Origin: Rossellomorea aquimaris
GTDB taxonomy: Bacteria; Bacillota; Bacilli; Bacillales; Bacillaceae_B
Assembly (NCBI RefSeq): GCF_020171925.1
Contig: NZ_JAIVAR010000003.1
Span: forward strand, 557,227 to 621,226
Direction: 5' to 3'
DNA: 64,000 nt
Within the stretch, counting starts at the first letter, position 1. Each line of letters starts with the position of its first letter. Positions 28,121-38,320 of the stretch are shown here, in pieces. Both the position numbers and the translations under genes were made by a program. The notes below the pieces were generated by a model. It was not told the origin of the DNA. It did no database searches and was given only the letters and a program-made list of their open reading frames with translations.

Positions 28121-29315
28121 ACGTTAAATCGCACCCCCATGCTCTTCCTTCCCCGGTACCGTCCTGTAAGGAGACCTTGATCACCACATGCTCTTCTTTT
28201 TTCATATAGTCACTTACGCTTTTTTCATTGAATAATTGCGGTGTCCCGTTCGAGAAGACACATTCCTCGCCGATGTAAATGTCACAGGTCAAAGGACTTA
28301 GGGGTACCTCGCTGTGGCCCATCGCCCCGACGATCCTGCCCCAATTCGGATCTGCTCCGTATATCGCTGTTTTCACCAGGCTCGATCCCACGATCTTCTT
28401 CGCGATGACCATCGCGGCAGCCGTTGAATGGGCTCCTTCGACCTCCACTTCAACGAGCTTCGTCGCCCCTTCCCCGTCACGGGCGATTTGCTTTGCCAAG
28501 TCCTCGCATAACAGGGACAACGCCTCTTGAAAATGCCCCCAGTCAGGATGGTTCTCATTTAACGGTTTATTCCCCGCCTTTCCGTTCGCCATCACGATCA
28601 CCATGTCATTCGTTGACGTTTCACCGTCCACGGTGATTTGGTTGAAAGAAGTATTGATTGCAGTTTTCAGCGCGCTTTGCAGGACCGGTGATGAAATGGC
28701 GGCATCGGTCGTGATAAAACCGAGCATCGTCCCCATATTCGGATGGATCATGCCGGATCCCTTGGCAGCCCCGCCGATGGTGACGGTCCTACCGTCGATC
28801 ATCACTTCCACACAGCTTGACTTTTCGACTGTGTCCGTTGTCAGGATCGCCTGTTGAAAGGACTTCGCACTGTTATAATCACCGTGAACCGATATCTCAC
28901 TGCACCCTTTCTTCATCTTATCCATTTGGAGACACTCACCGATTACCCCGGTTGAGGCAACGGCCACGTACGCTTCAGGGAGCCGGAACCGATCCGCGAT
29001 CATCTTCCTTGTTTCATAGGCATCTTTCAGCCCCTGTTCACCCGTACAGGCATTGGCAATCGCGGAGTTGACCACAATCGCCTGGAGGATGCCCCCTGCA
29101 CCGATGCTTTCCTGCGTCACCTTGAGGGGGGCCGCCTGAAAGTGACTCTTCGTGTAAACCGCAGCACTTTGGGCTGGTGTTTCACTGTAAACCACGCCAA
29201 AATCCTTCTTCTCGTAGCGTAAACCGATATGAAGACCGCCTGCCTTAAAGCCGGCAGGAGATAAAATGCCTCCCCCATCAACCTTCAGGACCGTCTTTTT
29301 CTCAATGACACTCAC
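28083..29315 (-). CDS. argJ: Bifunctional ornithine acetyltransferase/N-acetylglutamate synthase
   Basis: Transfers the acetyl group from N-acetylornithine to glutamate, closing the acetyl cycle. The precursor self-cleaves: the segment KGSGMIHPNMGTMLGFITTD contains the nucleophilic Thr (GTMLG) that becomes the N-terminus of the beta chain. The length (410 aa) is normal. Bacillus ArgJ enzymes are usually bifunctional, and the absence of argA and argE from this operon agrees with that. The start is GTG with AGGAGG 8 nt upstream. Confidence 0.95.
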   Translation of the reverse strand: MSVIEKKTVLKVDGGGILSPAGFKAGGLHIGLRYEKKDFGVVYSETPAQSAAVYTKSHFQAAPLKVTQESIGAGGILQAIVVNSAIANACTGEQGLKDAYETRKMIADRFRLPEAYVAVASTGVIGECLQMDKMKKGCSEISVHGDYNSAKSFQQAILTTDTVEKSSCVEVMIDGRTVTIGGAAKGSGMIHPNMGTMLGFITTDAAISSPVLQSALKTAINTSFNQITVDGETSTNDMVIVMANGKAGNKPLNENHPDWGHFQEALSLLCEDLAKQIARDGEGATKLVEVEVEGAHSTAAAMVIAKKIVGSSLVKTAIYGADPNWGRIVGAMGHSEVPLSPLTCDIYIGEECVFSNGTPQLFNEKSVSDYMKKEEHVVIKVSLQDGTGEGRAWGCDLTYDYVKINASYRT

Positions 29316-29330
29316 TTCTCTCTCCTCCTT

Positions 29331-30365
29331 TTATGGATAGATCGGATAATATTGAAGCCCGGTTGTTTCCTCTAAACCGAACATGATATTCATATTCTGC
29401 ACCGCCTGGCCGGCCGCTCCCTTCATCAAATTATCGATGACGGATACAATCGTCAGCTTTCCGGTCCGCTGATCCACTTTCATTCCGATATCGCAGAAGT
29501 TACTTCCCCACACTTCTTTCGTACTGGGGTACTGACCGATCGGACGTAGACGTACAAAAGGGCTCTCATGATAGTACCTTAAGTATTCTTCATGAATTTC
29601 CTCCGTTGTCCGTTCTTCGAGGAGATCCGCATAAATCGTCGTCATGATCCCCCGGGTCATCGGGATCAGATGCGTCGTAAAGGTGATCGGTGCCGGCTCG
29701 TGTGCCCAGCAGTTCAGCTGCTGTTCGATCTCCGGCGTATGTTGATGTTCATGGACCTTGTATATTCTTAAATTCTCCTGCGTCTCTGAATAGTGGCTTG
29801 AAAGGGATGGTTTTCGCCCTGCGCCTGAAAGCCCCGTCTTGGCGTCGACGATAACGGAACCCGGACGGATCAAATGCCCCTGCATGACCGGTGCAAGTGC
29901 CAATAAAGTTGCTGTTGGAAAGCAGCCTGGATTGGCAATGAGGTCCGCGCCTTTTATCGCTTCCCTGTTGCACTCCGTCAGGCCATAAACAGCCTCTCCC
30001 AAGATGGAAACGTCCGCCGCTTCCGCCTTGTACCATTGCTCATATTCTTCTGGCCCTTGCAAACGCAAATCACCGGAAAGATCAATGATCTTCGCCTTCC
30101 CTCCCAGAAGCTTCGGGGTCAGGTTCTTCGAGATGCCTGCAGGCACCGCAAGGAAAACAACATCAAGCTGTTTCATCTCATCAAACTGGATGCTCCGAAC
30201 AGATTCATTCGTTAAATCAATCAGATGGGGATATTGTTCTGTATAGTCATCTCCATCCAACGATGACGAATAAAGAATGCATTTCTCGATACCCGGATGA
30301 TTCGACAGGATCCTGTTCAGTTCTACACCTCCATACCCTGTAGAACCTACAATTCCTACTTCCAT
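29331..30365 (-). CDS. argC: N-acetyl-gamma-glutamyl-phosphate reductase
   Basis: NADPH-dependent reductase that makes N-acetylglutamate semialdehyde. The N-terminal VGIVGSTGYGGVELNRIL binds the nucleotide, and ANPGCFPTATLLAL carries the catalytic cysteine. The length (344 aa) is normal. It is the first gene of the arg operon, directly behind a strong promoter with an ARG-box-like site, and ends 15 bp before argJ. Confidence 0.96.
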   Translation of the reverse strand: MEVGIVGSTGYGGVELNRILSNHPGIEKCILYSSSLDGDDYTEQYPHLIDLTNESVRSIQFDEMKQLDVVFLAVPAGISKNLTPKLLGGKAKIIDLSGDLRLQGPEEYEQWYKAEAADVSILGEAVYGLTECNREAIKGADLIANPGCFPTATLLALAPVMQGHLIRPGSVIVDAKTGLSGAGRKPSLSSHYSETQENLRIYKVHEHQHTPEIEQQLNCWAHEPAPITFTTHLIPMTRGIMTTIYADLLEERTTEEIHEEYLRYYHESPFVRLRPIGQYPSTKEVWGSNFCDIGMKVDQRTGKLTIVSVIDNLMKGAAGQAVQNMNIMFGLEETTGLQYYPIYP

Positions 30366-30403
30366 TACATACTCACCGCCTCAATTGTTTTAAATTAGGT
30401 CTA

Positions 30404-30433
30404 ATTATATGACTGCATAAAAATAAAATCAAT
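30404..30433 (-). promoter_or_regulatory. arg operon promoter with overlapping ARG-box-like site
   Basis: On the minus strand TTGATT (30427-30432), a 17-bp spacer and TATAAT (30404-30409) form a near-consensus sigma-A promoter. The plus-strand sequence CATAAAAATAAAATCAAT (30416-30433) covers the -35 and spacer and matches 14 of 18 positions of the AhrC/ArgR half-palindromic ARG box as I recall it. Repression by arginine is therefore likely. Confidence 0.75.
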
Positions 30434-30479
30434 AGTATATTTATAAATTTATAGTTTTCCTACTTTCACCCTAAAACAA

Positions 30480-30521
30480 ACGTACGTCCCTCACCGCTTT
30501 AAAGCAGTGAGGGACGTACGT
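30480..30521 (-). terminator. Perfect hairpin after aceA, full copy of the dispersed repeat
   Basis: ACGTACGTCCCTCAC pairs perfectly with GTGAGGGACGTACGT, and the loop itself contains the palindrome GCTTTAAAGC. It lies between the end of aceA and the arg promoter. It may terminate aceA and insulate the arg promoter. Confidence 0.7.
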
Positions 30522-30543
30522 TGAATCTTTCATTGTTATTTTT

Positions 30544-31821
30544 TTAGAATTGCTCTGCTTCGGTAGATCCTTTTAAAGCGGTTGTGGACGATGTACCTCC
30601 GGAGATGACCATCGATACTTCGTCAAAGTAGCCTGTTCCGACTTCACGCTGATGCCTTGTCGCTGAATAGCCGTGGACTTCGCTAGCGAATTCCGCCTCC
30701 TGAAGCTCAGAATAAGCAGCCATGCCGCGATCTTTATATCCCCTTGCAAGCTCGAACATGCTGTGATTGAGCGCGTGGAAGCCAGCGAGCGTAACGAACT
30801 GGAACTTATACCCCATCTTACCCAATTCAACTTGGAACTTGGCGATCGTTTCGTCATCCAGCTTCTTCTTCCAGTTGAAGGACGGTGAACAGTTATAAGC
30901 CAATAGCTTTCCAGGATGCTCTTTATGGATCGCTTCTGCGAACTGACGTGCTTCCTCCAGGTTCGGTTCAGATGTTTCGCACCAAACAAGGTCAGCGTAC
31001 GGAGCATAAGCGAGTCCCCTTGCAATCGCCTGGTCAAGGCCTGCTTTCGTCCGGAAGAACCCTTCAGGCGTACGGTCCCCAGTAATGAACGGCGCATCAT
31101 ACGGATCCACATCGCTCGTGATCAAATCGGCTGCATTGGCATCTGTACGCGCAACGATCAATGTCTTCACACCCATTACATCCGCTGCAAGACGTGCTGA
31201 AATCAAGTTTTTAACAGACGTTTGAGTAGGAAGGAGCACTTTGCCTCCCAAGTGTCCGCATTTCTTCTCTGAGGAAAGCTGATCCTCGAAGTGAACCGCA
31301 GAAGCGCCCGCTTCAATCATCCCTTTCATCAATTCGAATACGTTCAACTGTCCACCGAAACCTGCTTCCGCATCCGCCACGATCGGCACAAACCAATCGA
31401 TTGATTCGTCATCCTCCACGTAGTGGACCTGGTCGGCACGCTGAAGCGCCTGATTGATACGCTTGACGACAGAAGGCACCGAGTTTGCCGGATATAAACT
31501 TTGATCTGGATACATATGACCTGACAGATTCGCATCCGCCGCCACCTGCCAGCCGCTCAAGTAGATTGCCTTAAGCCCTGCCCTTACCTGCTGGACCGCT
31601 TGATTCCCTGTCAATGCGCCAAGTGCATTGATATAGTCTTCTTCATGCAAGAGGTTCCAAAGCTTTTCCGATCCGCGTTTTGCAAGCGTGTGTTCAATAT
31701 CAATGGATCCTCTTAGACGGATGACATCCTCTGCGGAATAAGGTCTTGTGATCCCCTGCCATCGTTCATCCAGTTCCCAGCTTTCCTGTAATTGACTGAT
31801 ACGCTCGTTCTTATTTGTCAT
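30544..31821 (-). CDS. aceA: Isocitrate lyase
   Basis: Splits isocitrate to succinate and glyoxylate in the glyoxylate shunt, allowing growth on acetate or fatty acids. The catalytic loop [11 protein letters not shown] is intact, with WVPI-like substrate residues nearby and the Mg-binding [10 protein letters not shown]. The length is 425 aa. The ribosome site is AAAGGGAG. Malate synthase, often the next gene in Bacillaceae, is not in the window, so aceA is alone here. The downstream hairpin is a full copy of the dispersed repeat. Confidence 0.96.
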   Translation of the reverse strand: MTNKNERISQLQESWELDERWQGITRPYSAEDVIRLRGSIDIEHTLAKRGSEKLWNLLHEEDYINALGALTGNQAVQQVRAGLKAIYLSGWQVAADANLSGHMYPDQSLYPANSVPSVVKRINQALQRADQVHYVEDDESIDWFVPIVADAEAGFGGQLNVFELMKGMIEAGASAVHFEDQLSSEKKCGHLGGKVLLPTQTSVKNLISARLAADVMGVKTLIVARTDANAADLITSDVDPYDAPFITGDRTPEGFFRTKAGLDQAIARGLAYAPYADLVWCETSEPNLEEARQFAEAIHKEHPGKLLAYNCSPSFNWKKKLDDETIAKFQVELGKMGYKFQFVTLAGFHALNHSMFELARGYKDRGMAAYSELQEAEFASEVHGYSATRHQREVGTGYFDEVSMVISGGTSSTTALKGSTEAEQF

Positions 31822-32321
31822 AATGATTTCTCTCCCTTTTTATAAGTTCAGGGTATCCCCTGTATATTTTTTAAAAAAAATTCTAAGTATGCGTTGGTGT
31901 ATGAAGACAGGTTGACTTTCCGTCCAATGGTGGTGGGTCTGCAAAGATGAGGAATTCGTTGAGTTGTTTCTACGATGAGTGATTTGAGTAAGTTAGAAAT
32001 GTCTGTTAAGATGCGTTGCTGGTTATACCCCAGTCGTACCTGTATTGGTACAGTTCTGGTTAGCGTATACGGATTTCACCCTGCCCTCGTTACTATAGAA
32101 GATGGGTAATCCGGGGTTATAAATTAGCTGATATCACTGGTTTCAAGCTTCCAATGGAGATTCCATCGCATCCTCCTTTGTGTATTAAACAACCCAATTT
32201 GTTATAATACAGTATTTATATCATGTTTGTATTATATAACAGAGAAAACGGAGATGGAACCCTTTTTCATATTTTTTCCTTCGACAAATTTCGCAATAGC
32301 GGCATTCGAGTTTTTGTGAAA
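31822..32321. other. Gene-free region upstream of aceA
   Basis: About 500 bp with no credible ORF on either strand. A plus-strand TTGTTATAATAC at about 32197-32210 could be a promoter, but it leads to no gene with a ribosome site. The aceA promoter should lie in 31840-31960, but I see only weak boxes (TTGGAC-17-TCATAC). No repeat of the other families is visible. Confidence 0.35.
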
Positions 32322-32364
32322 CAAAAAACCCGCCAACACCGGTGTTTTACCGATGTTGACGGGT
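32322..32364 (-). terminator. Terminator of putP
   Basis: Fifteen-position stem (32328-32342 with 32350-32364, ACCCGTCAACATCGG type), followed by six T residues on the minus strand, 16 nt after the stop. Confidence 0.92.
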
Positions 32365-32379
32365 CTAGTGAATATCAGA

Positions 32380-33888
32380 TTATTTTACAATATCCTTCGC
32401 TACAGCTTCATCGAATTCAGCTTTGATCTCTTCGCTTGGTTGTGGTCCAACCTTACTGAAGATCACAATTGCAAGCATGGCAAGGAAGAATCCTGGAACG
32501 ATCTCATATAGAGAGAACGGGATAATTTCTGCCACTGTAAGCTGCTTCCACACAACGACTGTAACAGCACCTGTGATCATACCAGCAAGCGCACCATTGC
32601 GTGTCATGCCTTTCCAGTATAGGGAAAGAAGGATGATTGGTCCGAACGCGGCACCGAATCCACCCCATGCATAACTTACAAGATCAAGGATTTTCGTTCC
32701 GCCGCCATTGGCAGGGTTACCTTGAATCGCAAGAAGGATGGCGATGAACGCAATCAGGAGAACCCCGATACGTCCTACCCACACTAGCTCTTTATCAGAT
32801 GCATTCTTACGGATGATGGATTTATAGAAATCCTCCGCCAACGCACTTGATGATACAAGAAGCTGGGAGTCGATCGTACTCATGATTGCAGACAGGATCG
32901 CCGCTAACAGGATACCGGATACCCAAGGGTTAAAGAGTACATCTGTAAAGAAGATGAACACTTTCTCTGAGTTATCGACATCACCTGTGATTAAAGGTGC
33001 GTCAGCAAAGTAAGCGATACCGGCAAAACCAGTGACAACTGCTCCAATCATGGAGACCGTCATCCAGCTCATACCGATCCAGCGCGCTTTAGGGACATCC
33101 TTTGTCGTACGTAAGGCCATAAAGCGTGTGATGATATGAGGCTGACCGAAATAACCAAGTCCCCATGCAAGTAATGAGATGACACCCATTACCGTCATCG
33201 TATTCATTGTATCAAGGTTTGCAGGATCGACTGAACGTACAGCATCCACTGTCGCATTCCAACCGCCAAGCTCTGAAATCGCAACAATCGGAGTGACGAT
33301 CAATGCAAGGAACATCAGAATCCCTTGAACGAAGTCAGTCCAACTTACCGCCAAGAATCCTCCAAGGAATGTGTAAGAGATGATGACGATGGCACCGATC
33401 CACAATGCCGAAGTATAAGACATCCCAAACGTTTCTTGGAATAATAGCGCTCCGCCGACAAGACCAGACGATGTATAGAAGGTAAAGAATACAAGGATGA
33501 TCACTGCTGAAATTACACGAAGAAGACGAGATCCATCTTTGAAACGATTTTCGAAGAAATCAGGAACCGTGATTGAATCGTCTGCAACTTCCGTGTAAGC
33601 ACGTAGTCTTGAAGCAACAAATCTCCAGTTTAAATAAGCACCAATAACCAACCCAATACTTAACCAGATTGAACCTAAACCAATTGCATAAGCGAGACCA
33701 GGAAGTCCAAGCAATAACCATGAACTCATATCGGATGCACCAGCACTTAACGCTGCTACCCCCGGTCCTAAACTACGTCCTCCAAGAACGTAATCCGATA
33801 AGTTACTTGTTAATTTGTAAGAAATAATACCGATTGCAAGCATACCAACTAAATAAACAATAAACGTGATTAAAGTAGCTATATCCAT
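32380..33888 (-). CDS. putP: Sodium/proline symporter, OpuE/PutP type
   Basis: A 502-aa SSS-family transporter with about 13 membrane helices that takes up proline with sodium ions. Family signatures include DYVLGGRSLGPGVAALSAGA (about 32-51, the substrate and sodium region), FTFYTSSGLVGGALLFQ and AWGGFGAAFGPIILLSLYW. Its place near camS and gat, as for B. subtilis opuE, and a sigma-B-type promoter upstream suggest a role in osmotic stress, where proline is a compatible solute. The best ribosome site (AAAGGGG) is rather far (about 15 nt) from the ATG, so translation may be modest or regulated. Confidence 0.92.
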   Translation of the reverse strand: MDIATLITFIVYLVGMLAIGIISYKLTSNLSDYVLGGRSLGPGVAALSAGASDMSSWLLLGLPGLAYAIGLGSIWLSIGLVIGAYLNWRFVASRLRAYTEVADDSITVPDFFENRFKDGSRLLRVISAVIILVFFTFYTSSGLVGGALLFQETFGMSYTSALWIGAIVIISYTFLGGFLAVSWTDFVQGILMFLALIVTPIVAISELGGWNATVDAVRSVDPANLDTMNTMTVMGVISLLAWGLGYFGQPHIITRFMALRTTKDVPKARWIGMSWMTVSMIGAVVTGFAGIAYFADAPLITGDVDNSEKVFIFFTDVLFNPWVSGILLAAILSAIMSTIDSQLLVSSSALAEDFYKSIIRKNASDKELVWVGRIGVLLIAFIAILLAIQGNPANGGGTKILDLVSYAWGGFGAAFGPIILLSLYWKGMTRNGALAGMITGAVTVVVWKQLTVAEIIPFSLYEIVPGFFLAMLAIVIFSKVGPQPSEEIKAEFDEAVAKDIVK

Positions 33889-34000
33889 TGTTGTGTCAGC
33901 ATTCCCCTTTCAATAAATTTTGTATACATGTTCGTCAGGTGCTTAATCCGACTTTCGACATATGCTAAAAGACCTTACGGAATAGAAGTCCAACAGTCCT

Positions 34001-34026
34001 TTACCCTATGCATACAGGTTGTAAAC
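34001..34026 (-). promoter_or_regulatory. Sigma-B-type promoter of putP/opuE
   Basis: On the minus strand GTTTAC (34021-34026), a 14-bp spacer and GGGTAA (34001-34006) fit the general-stress sigma-B consensus GTTTAA-N13/15-GGGTAT. This would give a leader of about 105 nt. A further sigma-A candidate (TTCAGT-18-TATGAT) lies upstream near 34105-34135. Confidence 0.65.
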
Positions 34027-34193
34027 TTATTCACTCATAAAAGTTTGAAAAAGTTTTTTCTGCGAAGCAATGTTTCCGTAACAAGTTCACAACGTTATTA
34101 ATGCTATCATACATTGGAGAAAAACACATACTGAAAATTCTGAACACATAGTCCCATATGCATTTTTATTCACTATTTTTGCATATATTTTTA

Positions 34194-34207
34194 TGAAAGC
34201 GCTTAAA
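34194..34207. promoter_or_regulatory. Catabolite-responsive element (cre)-like site
   Basis: TGAAAGCGCTTAAA matches 13 of 14 positions of the CcpA consensus TGWAARCGYTWNCW. It lies about 300 bp upstream of putP, above the promoter candidates. Confidence 0.55.
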
Positions 34208-34250
34208 TAGCTATATTCATTCATAAAAATTTATAAAATTAAATTGATTT

Positions 34251-34268
34251 GTGACAAAAATTTGTCAC
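34251..34268. promoter_or_regulatory. Perfect palindrome, possible operator
   Basis: GTGACAAA and TTTGTCAC form a perfect 8-bp inverted repeat around AA. A second perfect palindrome, GCTAACGTTAGC, lies at 34281-34292. Both are between putP and array element III. The binding protein is unknown. Confidence 0.45.
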
Positions 34269-34315
34269 TTCTGCCAATAAGCTAACGTTAGCTCTTTTAG
34301 TTTGAACCATTTGGC

Positions 34316-34898
34316 TTATTGATATGTATTTGCAAGGTGAATTTTTTTGAGGTGGTTGTTGGCGGGTTCTTTTGGAGTTGGGAGTTGGTGGTGATTAGGG
34401 TTGCGTGGAAATGGATTGGGGGCGGTGGTGGATCCGTGACGGAGAGCGTGATGGTGGACAGGGTTGGCGGGTGTTTGGCGGCTTGATGCGTGGAAAGGAG
34501 TGGTTGGGGCTGGGGATAAGATCGGGTTTTGGAGTGGAATTGCGGAGGAATTGGGATAGAAGTTAGGGATGAAGCATGGATTGAGTTCGTGTTGAAGGTG
34601 CCAGGCTGGGTGCAAAACTAGATGGACTGCTAAGATCGGATAAATCACTATTTTGAATGGCCACTTTTAGGAGAACTCGAATCACTCTAGCCAAAAATGC
34701 CGATTTAAACATGGATTGAAGGCCGCTAGTGAGTCTAATTACAGGTCCTGTGAGCCAACATTTCAATTTGTGCGCGATTATTTTCATTTGTGCGCGGATT
34801 TTTCATTTTGCGCGCGAAAATTTCGTTTTATGCGTATTTTACCAAAATATTCAATAAATGATCATGTTTCGAAACAACCCTCTCACAATCCCCCAAAC
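34316..34898. repeat. Skewed-arm periodic-array element III
   Basis: About 580 bp between putP and camS. 34320-34600 is strongly G/T-rich, a 20-bp-period GCGC array lies at 34750-34836, and 34870-34900 is A/C-rich. No credible gene is present. Confidence 0.65.
34750..34836 (+). repeat. 20-bp-period array, unit TTTCATTTGTGCGCG
   Basis: TGAGCC, TGCGCG, TGCGCG, CGCGCG and TGCGTA occur at 34751, 34771, 34791, 34811 and 34831, exactly 20 bp apart, each preceded by a TTTCATTTTG-like run (weakest in the first and last). Confidence 0.8.
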
Positions 34899-34926
34899 AA
34901 AAAAACCGGCCACCACCCGGCCGGTT
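34899..34926 (-). terminator. Terminator of the pcrBA-ligA-camS operon
   Basis: AACCGGCC/GGCCGGTT stem (34904-34911 and 34919-34926), followed by T residues on the minus strand, 16 nt after the camS stop. Confidence 0.9.
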
Positions 34927-34942
34927 TTTCAAATTAAAACAA

Positions 34943-36097
34943 TCACTCATAGATATGAAGATACGTTTCCTTACTTCCTTTTTTCTTCACGACCAGCGCC
35001 TCGGGGCCGTATGAAGACTTGATGAGAAGTTCCACATTCCAGCTTTCAGGCGTACTATTTCCAATCAGGTTGGAGAGGTACTGGGCAAATCCGATGGTTT
35101 CGGTTTTCCCGTTGAACGTAAGGGCCACTTCAAGTTTCAGGTCGGAAAGCTTTTGATCCTGATATAGGGCTTCACCCGTTACCCCGGTGAACACCGGGAA
35201 GTAGTCTTCAATTTCCTTTTTCAGATCCTGGAAGACTTTATTGTCATTAGGGTGATCCTCGGCAGCATCCGGAGACGGGAAGATGTAATGTTTCTCATCG
35301 ACCCCTTTCCAGTCTTGGATGGTCTCAGAACCCCCGTTCACGGTCGTATACGCAAAGAATTGCCCCGGGACCACTTCCTGCTTTGGAGCTTGCTTATATA
35401 GTGCCATCATGATCGGGACATTTTTGAGGTCGTCTTTTTGACGCATCCTCTTCAATATCTCTTCGGCCATCTTTGCTCCCTGGGTCTTCAGCACATCATT
35501 ACTGATTGGCTTAATGACTCTCGTCCCATTTGAAAGATTGGTTTCATAATTGACGGAATTCAACGAAAGGGCGATGACGACACCACCAAGCTGAACTTTA
35601 TTATCGTCATCTTTTTTCATCAGATAATTATGTTCAACGATGTGTGCCAAGTAGATGGGAGCATTCCCGGCTTCGTTTTGGACCGGGTTCAACCCAAGGT
35701 TATCGCTTTCCTTCATGTTTTTTTCCGCAAGTTGATCGGTCGTGTATTTCCTTTGGAGCCAGCTATCAACCGTTTTCTTGTTTAGGAATTGGCCTTCTTT
35801 AAAGAAATACTTATCCGTTGAAAACTGCTTTTGCGCCACTTGGAGCAATCCATCTTCTATTTCATTGATATCATATCTCGATCCAAGGTCATTTACGACG
35901 ATTCCCCTCGTATTACTCGTTTCATAAGGAAGGATGGTCTTATAATAGTCGTTTGAAATTTGAAAGTTAGGAATGATGGCCTTTTTCGATTCGCTATCCT
36001 GATTTTCCTGGACCACTTGATCCTGCTTTTCAAACGTCGGCGCACAGCCGCCAAGTACCAACATGGCTGCCATTACCGCCGATATCCTTTTTTTCAT
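34943..36097 (-). CDS. camS: CamS family sex-pheromone-type lipoprotein
   Basis: A 384-aa lipoprotein from ATG 36097. The lipobox is LVLGGC, with lipidation at the Cys about 18 residues in. The body is the CamS domain named after the staphylococcal cAM373 pheromone precursor; the B. subtilis equivalent is YerH. The signal peptide is the source of the pheromone in staphylococci; whether that happens here is unknown, and the lipoprotein itself has no defined role. It starts 15 bp after ligA, with AGAGGTG before the ATG, as the last gene of the pcrBA-ligA-camS unit. Confidence 0.92.
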   Translation of the reverse strand: MKKRISAVMAAMLVLGGCAPTFEKQDQVVQENQDSESKKAIIPNFQISNDYYKTILPYETSNTRGIVVNDLGSRYDINEIEDGLLQVAQKQFSTDKYFFKEGQFLNKKTVDSWLQRKYTTDQLAEKNMKESDNLGLNPVQNEAGNAPIYLAHIVEHNYLMKKDDDNKVQLGGVVIALSLNSVNYETNLSNGTRVIKPISNDVLKTQGAKMAEEILKRMRQKDDLKNVPIMMALYKQAPKQEVVPGQFFAYTTVNGGSETIQDWKGVDEKHYIFPSPDAAEDHPNDNKVFQDLKKEIEDYFPVFTGVTGEALYQDQKLSDLKLEVALTFNGKTETIGFAQYLSNLIGNSTPESWNVELLIKSSYGPEALVVKKKGSKETYLHIYE

Positions 36098-36111
36098 TCC
36101 TGTCACACCTC

Positions 36112-38205
<2,094 letters not shown>

Positions 38206-38282
38206 TTAATCAAACGTTTGTTTAAATTGAAGCCCCCTCCCACCATCTAGTGTGAGAGAACATTTCTTAAAATAAACATCAT

Positions 38283-38308
38283 GGGAGTGAATGTCATGAT
38301 TCACTCCC
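38283..38308 (-). terminator. Perfect 10-bp hairpin between pcrA and ligA
   Basis: GGGAGTGAAT and ATTCACTCCC enclose GTCATG, 12 nt after the pcrA stop. The following T tract is weak (TTTATTTT is about 10 nt away), so it may be an attenuator or processing site and not a full terminator. Confidence 0.55.
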
Positions 38309-38320
38309 ACTACATGTTGA

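Noticed and set aside
34251..34268. CRP/FNR-type operator
   Set aside because: The half-sites do not fit TGTGA-N6-TCACA or TTGAT-N4-ATCAA spacing, so I report only an unassigned palindrome.
34316..34648. 110-codon minus-strand frame in the G/T-rich arm of element III
   Set aside because: Pro-, His- and Asn-rich translation results from strand-skewed composition; no ribosome site.
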